NCBI GenBank assembly: GCA_001599595.1
Contig: BCHH01000008.1
Location: 912,220-976,219 of the forward strand
Source of the DNA: Beverwykella pulmonaria
Lineage: Eukaryota > Ascomycota > Dothideomycetes > Pleosporales > Melanommataceae
Length of the DNA stretch: 64,000 nt
Direction: 5' to 3'
Shown here: one piece after another, positions 57,418-64,000 of the stretch
How the letters are laid out: every line of letters starts with the position of its first letter
How positions within the stretch are numbered: the stretch's first letter is position 1
The notes under the pieces: model-generated
Database searches by the model: none
What the model was told of the DNA's origin: nothing
Seen by the model: only the letters and a program-made list of their open reading frames with translations
Position numbers and translations under genes: made by a program

Positions 57418-57719
57418 ATGATAAATCAAGGTGAAGGCGGAGCAGTTGAAATTTGTATTGCATAGCGATCCAGTCAGGAGCACAGGGGATATTATGTAGA
57501 ACGACAGGAATCATGGTTTATTCAAACCAATGCATGACTTCTAAATTTTGCTTGTGCCCCCACCTGAAGCCGATCTCGAAAACAACGATGGCACGTGATG
57601 TAACGGATAAACTACCGGGCCGGACTCGCTTAATTTCCGCACCACGGAAGTTCACCTCAGTTTTCTAAATCGACCCGCCCACCACCTCGATACTAACCCC
57701 CCTTCGACAGTCAATCGCA
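57418..57719. other. SEC24-RPL28 spacer
   Basis: Short promoter region with a pyrimidine-rich leader (ACCCCCCTTCGACAG) directly before the RPL28 start, usual for ribosomal-protein genes. Confidence 0.5.
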
Positions 57720-58363
<644 letters not shown>

Positions 58364-59389
58364 ACGGAGCATCATAAGGATGGGGATCGAGCATGATTTG
58401 AGTCGAGCATTGCTTTCCGGTGCAAAGGCGGATTCGGATAAAAATTCAGGATGGGGGCTTTAGGGTCTGTGTTTGCGTGATGCCTACAGGCTCGCTCATT
58501 CGCATGCGACTCTTTCAGCGTGGTGGCTGAGGAATGGTGTCGATTCATAGTCAATTGAACATCCATTCCTGAACAAACCTTGTCCCTGCCCAGGGCTCCT
58601 GCATCTCGATGTGGGGTCAGCGCTCTTCTTGAGCATGGTGTCTTGTGGCTTAAATGCTGCTGTGGGCTATCCATGTTGTGACGTGGTGTCATGCGGCTTC
58701 GATGCTGCTGCACGCCACCTTTCATGTTGTGATTTGATGTCTATGGTGTGACTCTTTGCCAATGGACGTTGGCTGTATCATTCAATAGTATGCTGACATA
58801 CAGATCCTCATCAAGTTCTAACTGATGTTCAGTACCTGATGGGCGTAGGCAGAACAACTGTGGAATATCTAAGTTTACCTAGCAAGTAAACAGTCAATCT
58901 TTTTTATGACCGAGGGTGGAAATCCAATGTCGGAAAGTTTCCAAACCTTAACGAACAGTTCGATGGTCTATGATGCGAAGCAAGTGGAATTGGACTGAAC
59001 TGCTTGGTAAATATACTCAAACAGTTAAATCAAATATGCCTTGCAGACGGATCTCACGCACATTGTACAATAATTCAAACACTTGAATCAACATTCGCGT
59101 CTCCACACCAAGCACTATCTTATGTAACACCTCCTTTGCCCAACCACCTTCCATATAAGAGGGAAACCCATCAGAGACTTAGAATAATCAAGCCAAATTT
59201 GTGGGGAAAATCCACTACATCAGCTAGACCTAACTGTGCCCTTCTCCTGCACATTCCCGCATCTGAGGAGAATCACCAGCAAGAGGACTAAAGTTACCAT
59301 ACTAAGCCCTAGCATATCTGCCTGCACGCCCTTTACAGCCTCCCAAAGATGCTTCTCCTAGTATAAGTTAGAAACTAAGACTCACATAT
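58364..59389. other. Spacer with dispersed-repeat copy E
   Basis: RPL28 3' region followed by a gene-free stretch with the repeat at 59301-59358. The stretch 58600-58740 repeats TGTGGCTT-AATGCTGCTG-type wording twice (about 60 bp apart), a weak internal duplication. Confidence 0.45.
59301..59358 (-). repeat. Dispersed short repeat, copy E
   Basis: On the minus strand: GGAGAAGCATCTTTGGGAGG followed by CTGTAAAGGGCGTGCAGGCA and GATATGCTAGGGCTT. It is the closest relative of copy A's core. Confidence 0.65.
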
Positions 59390-59870
59390 ATGCAAAACAC
59401 CAACCATCTCTCCCCTAATTGCCTACTTCCTACTTCCTCTCAAGTCAAGCACCATCATTCCGCCAACCACTACTCGAACAAGCACAGCCGTGAGATCAGC
59501 TCCCAAACCATCAACGCGGCCTGCCAGGGCTCCACCTTTGGAAGCTGCTGCTCTACCCCTCTTTATTTGTGAACTCATGCTAATAAGCTACGTTCACAGG
59601 GTTTCTGTGGGTCCTCGCCCAGCCATTGCGCTGCTGGAGTTTGTCAAAAGGACTTTGGTACTTGTACGACTGATAAGGCGCCTAGTCCGGACGGCCAGTA
59701 TGGCGCGAAATCTTCTATTAGGGCGACATATGTGGGGAGCCAGTTTGGAGACTGCTGTAGTTTCAGTGGGTTCTGTGGGAAGTACGCAAATTACTGCGGT
59801 GCAGGGTGCCAGACAAATTTTGGAAAATGCGCCATTTCAAAGTTGTTGTGGTGGATTCCAATCTGGATAG
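59390..59870 (+). pseudogene. Relic of a chitin-binding (CBM18/hevein-type) protein gene
   Basis: Two hevein-like modules are readable on the plus strand. The first begins ACQGSTFGSCCS (about 59518-59553), breaks at an in-frame stop, and resumes GFCGSSPSHCAAGVCQKDFG after a CACAG at 59598. A Ser/Pro linker follows (TTDKAPSPDGQYGAKSS). The second module is intact: YVGSQFGDCCSFSGFCGKYA, NYCGAGCQTNFGKC (about 59730-59832). Upstream, another frame reads TTIIPPTTTRTSTAVRS, a typical Thr/Pro linker. The piece between CCS and GFCG would need an intron, but the only GT donor leaves a 33-nt intron and the wrong frame. There is no signal peptide; the 5' end abuts repeat copy E. Such proteins bind chitin, often in cell walls or as secreted effectors. 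I call it a broken fragment. Confidence 0.6.
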
Positions 59871-59923
59871 AGAGGTAATTCTACTTGATATGCATTTGAT
59901 AATGATTACATCCGTTGGACTGA

Positions 59924-61789
59924 TCAAGAAACTACCGACCCTTTCCCCCTCCCTCTGCCTCTTCCCCTTCCAGAACACTCTAATATCTGGAGCTCTGGTA
60001 CTGGCTTTGGCGATAACCTCCCATACTGATCAAAATTGTATCCTTGGGCATCTGCTAACTCGCTAGCACTTTTCCCATCAAGGCCCCTCGCGTTCTTGTT
60101 CGCTCCTCTTTCCAGTAACATTTGCATGGGGCTCTCCTCATTGAGTAGAGATCCTCTGTTCGTTTTCATTGCTCGAAGAAGCGGAGTCAACCCGTCCTTA
60201 TCTTTGATCTCCAGCTCCGCCCCACGATCCAGCAGTAAACTGGCCGCATCAACAACCGTCCGTCCCTGTGCTGAGCACACTAAATGTAGCGCAGTGTCAC
60301 CCCCTTCCCTCCTAGCATTCACATCGACATCGCCATCGTCTAACACCAACCGAATGACTTCAGTATCTCCACATTCCGCAGCCCGATGTAGCGCCGTCGT
60401 TCCTTCTTTCCCAGCGCTCCTCGCATCTGCGCCGTTCCTCATCAGAATCCGGACAGTCTCCAATCTGTCGGGCCATCCGTAAGCTAGCGGTGAATCAAAA
60501 GCAGAATCATTTTGTTGCTGACTAGCACCACTGTGACTATCAGCCCCCGCTGCAAAGATCAGCGGTGTCCACTCTTTCTTCCCACCTTTTGTATTCACAT
60601 CTGCTCGTAGACCAAGGAGGACATCTACGACTTCGAAACGGCCTCTTGCACAAGCTTCGTGCAGAGCTGCGAAGCTATCGACATTCTTAATTAATGGATC
60701 CGCGCCCTCTCGAATCAGTAAATTGGCCACGTCCCTCCGACGAGCAAAGTGCAATGGCGTATTCCCCTGACTATCGACTCCAGTTGCATTCGCACCGCGT
60801 GCAAGCAGCGCTTCTACAAGATCCATGGTCTTGGAATCCCGGGCGGCGAGAAATATAGGCGCGGCCCCCGCAATGAAGGTATTTACGTCGGCGCCGTGCT
60901 CGAGCATGAAGTAAATAATCTTGTGTTGAATGATACCGCTTGTGAATGCGTGACTGAAGGCCGTTTCAGTGTACCCACCATAGCCTGCAGATTTATCTGC
61001 GTTATTGACGTTTGCGCCAGCTGCGACGAGCAGCTTGACAACTCCCAGCTGACCGTTGGTGCTGTCGGGGCGCGGGTGGTACCGACATCGATTGTCGCAA
61101 TCGTATTCTACTATGGCACTGATAAGGGCATCGTTGACGGCGTTTTGGTAAGCTGGACTCTTCTCTCCAAGCGCATTATCTGCTCTAGTAATATCGGATA
61201 AAACGCTTAGAAGGAGTTCGACGGCCTTCTCATGCCAGCATTGCGCTGCTTCTCTTAACGCCTCCACCACAGCATCTATCCCCACCTCGTTTCCTCTCTC
61301 ATCTCCCACACCCATTCCGAGGAGGATTACCTGCACACACTCTGCATATCCTAACGCGCTTGCTGTTTTGAGCGCCTCGGTTGGAATTTCGAGTCCATGC
61401 TGCATAAGCACTTCCATCACCTTGCTCGCTCCGAATCTTGCCGCAAGAAGCACGGCATCACAGTAAACACTATAGCAGGGCTCTACGGGATCATTCTCTT
61501 TTGGGTCTGCTCCTGCGGCGAGTAGAATCTTGACAGTTTCTGGCTGATTCGCGCGAATAGCGAGATGAAGTGCAGTGAGGTTGTATATGCTGCGAACGTC
61601 GATGTGGGATACGCTGCCTGAAGTAATGATAGAGGTAAGGGTTGAGGTATCGCCTTGGTATGCAGCTTTATGCATTGGCGTGTCGGTGTCGTCGAGGGGA
61701 TATTGGAGCGATGGTTTGGGAGCAACAGCTTCCAAAAAGTCATCTGTGGCAGGGGGGAGAGCGCCGGCATTGTTGGGCGGTTGACCCAT
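59924..61789 (-). CDS. Ankyrin-repeat protein
   Basis: Intronless, 621 residues. Roughly ten ankyrin repeats fill the protein from about residue 35 to 590. Clear ones read NLTALHLAIRANQPETVKIL-LAAGADP, GQLGVVKLLVAAGANVNNAD, GNTPLHFARRRDVANLLIRE, SFAALHEACARGRFEVVDVL, GTTALHRAAECGDTEVIRLV, GDTALHLVCSAQGRTVVDAA and DGLTPLLRAMKTNRG. Degenerate repeats lie between. The last residues are an Arg-Gly run (GRGRGRGRG) that could bind RNA. No catalytic or membrane domain is present, so the role (a protein-binding scaffold) is inferred. Fungi carry many such genes and orthology cannot be set. The start at 61789 opens MGQPPNNAGALPPA and is the only reasonable one. Confidence 0.85.
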   Translation of the reverse strand: MGQPPNNAGALPPATDDFLEAVAPKPSLQYPLDDTDTPMHKAAYQGDTSTLTSIITSGSVSHIDVRSIYNLTALHLAIRANQPETVKILLAAGADPKENDPVEPCYSVYCDAVLLAARFGASKVMEVLMQHGLEIPTEALKTASALGYAECVQVILLGMGVGDERGNEVGIDAVVEALREAAQCWHEKAVELLLSVLSDITRADNALGEKSPAYQNAVNDALISAIVEYDCDNRCRYHPRPDSTNGQLGVVKLLVAAGANVNNADKSAGYGGYTETAFSHAFTSGIIQHKIIYFMLEHGADVNTFIAGAAPIFLAARDSKTMDLVEALLARGANATGVDSQGNTPLHFARRRDVANLLIREGADPLIKNVDSFAALHEACARGRFEVVDVLLGLRADVNTKGGKKEWTPLIFAAGADSHSGASQQQNDSAFDSPLAYGWPDRLETVRILMRNGADARSAGKEGTTALHRAAECGDTEVIRLVLDDGDVDVNARREGGDTALHLVCSAQGRTVVDAASLLLDRGAELEIKDKDGLTPLLRAMKTNRGSLLNEESPMQMLLERGANKNARGLDGKSASELADAQGYNFDQYGRLSPKPVPELQILECSGRGRGRGRGKGSVVS

Positions 61790-62437
61790 GGAGAGGTTTT
61801 AATGTTTGGCGCTTCAGCTTAGAGGGTGGCAGGTCCTACTATAGTTAAGACTGTAAGGGTCACTCAGGCAGTAAATAATAGTACAGTAATGGTTGTAGAA
61901 GAGACCATTCGCTGCCAAGTATGGCTGGCAGCGGGAAGGACTGATATATCTGGCGTCACATGATCTTATCCAACCCATATCGGCCCAAACTGGCGCAATA
62001 TGGCACGTGGGACTTACAAAGACTTGCTAAGATTGCTACTTTAGGTACGGAAAGCGGATAGGAGGTATAGTGCTAAAATTACATTTTCTGAGGAATACAT
62101 CTGTTTCCCAAACGGCGTCTGTAGGAGGCCCCTCGGAGGCCTATCGGGCCGTGTAGCCAAAGTGGTCGAGAATCTGGTCGGTAGACATGGCGCCAGCGAA
62201 GGAGGTAGTTAAAGTACGAGGGCATTTATGGATTGAGCCGGAGATGCAGAGGGATGTGGAGAGGGATGTGATTTCGAGTGACATTGGCCATGAGCTGGTG
62301 CGTGGGCTGTTTAGTGCTAAATTTGAGGGTGTTAATTCTGCCTCGTCCCAAGTTGCCAAAACTGTGTGAAGGGTCACCCACGCGTATTGCACCATAGTTC
62401 ACCGACACCAGTTCTACACTTACCACTGTCAAAGCTT
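61790..62437. other. Spacer between ankyrin gene and PET112
   Basis: The ankyrin promoter and PET112 3' side. Short opposing ORFs (62141-62395 and 62187-62369) look like chance. Confidence 0.45.
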
Positions 62438-64000
62438 CTATTTCTGCTCCATAGGTGGCAATCGCAACAATCTTCTTAACACTACTTCTGCAGCTCCCGG
62501 TTCCACAGTCCCTTCAGCGCCCCTGCTCATCATTTGCCCAACGAACCATTTTACTTTTTGATGTTGCTGTTTTTCCACGATGTCGTTGACCATGTCTGGC
62601 TTCTCTTCTATCAGCTTTTGAGCCATTTCGGTGTACTCCTGCTGTGAAATTGGCCGTAGCAGCAAATCTTCGTCGGCGATGATGTGTTCCACAGGGCTAG
62701 CGTCGCCTTCAAATTTTCTAGCGAGGAGTAGTTTCGCGGTTCGACCGGTGATTTGCTTGTTCAGGAGGTGAACTATGATTGAGGCGAGCTGTTCGGGTGG
62801 GACGCGAGATTCGGACCACTCTTCGTTTCTGAAAAGACCACCGAGTTCCATCAAAACCCTGGATTAGCGTTAGCAAAGTGCTCGATCATTGCAACTGCTA
62901 TTTGAGCCACCGTAGAAACGAGAACGTAGAAAAGGTGGAAGACAGCCTTTGGAGTGGGTACTCACCAGTTGCCAGCCACTTTCCCGACCCGCGGTAGAAT
63001 TTCCGCATTGTTAGAAAAGGTAGCCTTGAGGCGTTCAACAACGTCAAAGTAGTAGTCTAATCGGTCGCCGTCGTCGAGAAGGAGGAGTGTGCTAGCATCT
63101 TTGGAAGTCAGTCCGTAGTCTTGGCCATCTACGAGCATGTTCACGCAGTCATCGGAGGACATAGGCAGAGTATCTCGGAGATGTGCAACAACGTCCTTCC
63201 ATCAAGTTAGCAGAGCGTAGCCACACAGAGAGAGAATTCTCACAAACCTGTCCAATGACGACTGGCGCAATGTCGGGGTCTGGCATGTATCTATAATCAA
63301 TCTCTCCCTCTTTACCTCGCAGTCGTCTCGTGGTGGTACTTCCTAGGGTCCACCCACGCGTCTCGCCTTCAACTACGCCGCCACTCTCCAGCAAATCAAT
63401 TTGCCGATCTCGCTCCGCAATAATAGCCTCCTCGACTGCTTTGATGCTTGCCAGATTCTTGATTTCCGTCCTCTGACCCAGACCAGTGACGCCGTAGTAT
63501 GAATGACCATGCTCGGTTGGCAGCGCACTCCGTTCACGGACAGACACGTTGACGTCTGCACGAAGACCGCCCATTTCCATACCCGCCGTGACAGCGTTCA
63601 CAGTCTTGAGTATTGTCTGTATCTTTCGGACACATGCGGCGGCAATTGTAGGATTGTGGATCTGTGGAAGCGTTATGATCTCGATAAGGGGATGCGACAC
63701 GCGATTGAAGTCGAGGAGATGAGTGGAAGGCGGTTCGTGGACGGTTTTGGCGGTATCTTGCTCCATCTGAACTTGCTTAATGCCGATGGTGATGGGGCCG
63801 TCTTCTGGGGAAAACCCAGCGGGGAAGTCGTGGGGATAGAGAGTGACATAACCATCTCTTGCAAAGGGTTCGTAGTACTGGGTAATCTGGTAGCCTGCAG
63901 GCTGGTCCTGGTAAAAGTAGTGCTTTCGATCGAAACTGCTCTTGTTCTGGATATCACAATTCAGAGCTAGAGCGGCGCGCAAGGCTGGAATGAGCGTCTC
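62438..64000 (-). CDS. PET112: Mitochondrial glutamyl-tRNA(Gln) amidotransferase subunit B, 5' end outside the window
   Basis: GatB homologue: with GatA and GatF it converts Glu-tRNA(Gln) to Gln-tRNA(Gln) in mitochondria. Exons seen: beyond 64000 to 63248, 63195-62966 and 62858-62438. Introns have GTTTGT and GTGAGT donors and GCTAAC branch sites. The visible part starts within [17 protein letters not shown] and holds the GatB core ([85 protein letters not shown]) followed by the helical and YqeY-like tail ([25 protein letters not shown]). About 500 residues are present. The missing part is the N-terminus with the targeting sequence. Confidence 0.95.

Overview
The window is nuclear DNA of a filamentous ascomycete (Pezizomycotina). 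The evidence is intron-rich genes with short introns (mostly 45-65 nt, GTRNGT donors, CTAAC/CTGAC branch sites), a fungal-specific gene set (Ssr4, Pth11-like receptor, QutG-like phosphatase, secreted tyrosinase, CBM18 relic) and housekeeping proteins with ascomycete sequence signatures. I could not fix the class from sequence alone. Nothing suggests a bacterial, viral or organellar origin. There is no gene cluster and no operon.

Layout. 0.1-2.1 kb: cdc25 phosphatase (-). 2.1-5.3 kb: gene-free. 5.4-12.7 kb: POL5 (+) and UBP14 (+), separated by a 5'-truncated LINE insertion (8.7-9.8 kb) with a 13-bp target-site duplication. 13.2-14.0 kb: ISU1 (+), whose first intron is best read as AT-AC. 15-18 kb: a decayed F-box gene, a small foldback element (MITE) with 8-bp flanking repeats, and a single-pass membrane protein. 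18.7-20.5 kb: inositol-monophosphatase-like protein (-) with a very long N-terminal extension. 22-29.5 kb: F-box-like protein (+), LSM12 (-), GND1 (-), RBM42-like RRM protein (+). 29.5-32.5 kb: an orphan exon relic, a 67-nt poly-C tract and SSR4 (+). 34-41 kb: tyrosinase (+), UTP18 (+), a putative zinc-binding protein (+). 41.6-44.5 kb: a small unknown gene (-) and an ammonium transporter (-) with a TATA box and GATA sites upstream. 44.5-50.2 kb: a 5.6-kb gene-free stretch with small tandem repeats. 50.2-58.4 kb: Pth11-like receptor, APS2, SEC24 and RPL28 (all +). 59.4-64 kb: a CBM18 relic, an ankyrin-repeat protein (-) and PET112/gatB (-), cut by the window end.

Functional links are loose: POL5, UTP18 and RPL28 belong to ribosome synthesis, SEC24 and APS2 to vesicle coats, ISU1 and PET112 to mitochondria. 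The genes are otherwise independent housekeeping or accessory loci.

Most notable observations: (1) an AT-AC intron in ISU1 that restores a universally conserved IscU motif; (2) a family of short dispersed repeats sharing a core close to CTRGCAGATRCAGTAGGG, found at seven or more intergenic sites; (3) two mobile-element insertions with recognisable target duplications; (4) a start codon apparently split by an intron; (5) two GC-AG introns; (6) a 67-nt C homopolymer just upstream of SSR4. All exon boundaries were inferred by eye from splice signals, reading frame and remembered family conservation; none was tested against transcripts or databases.
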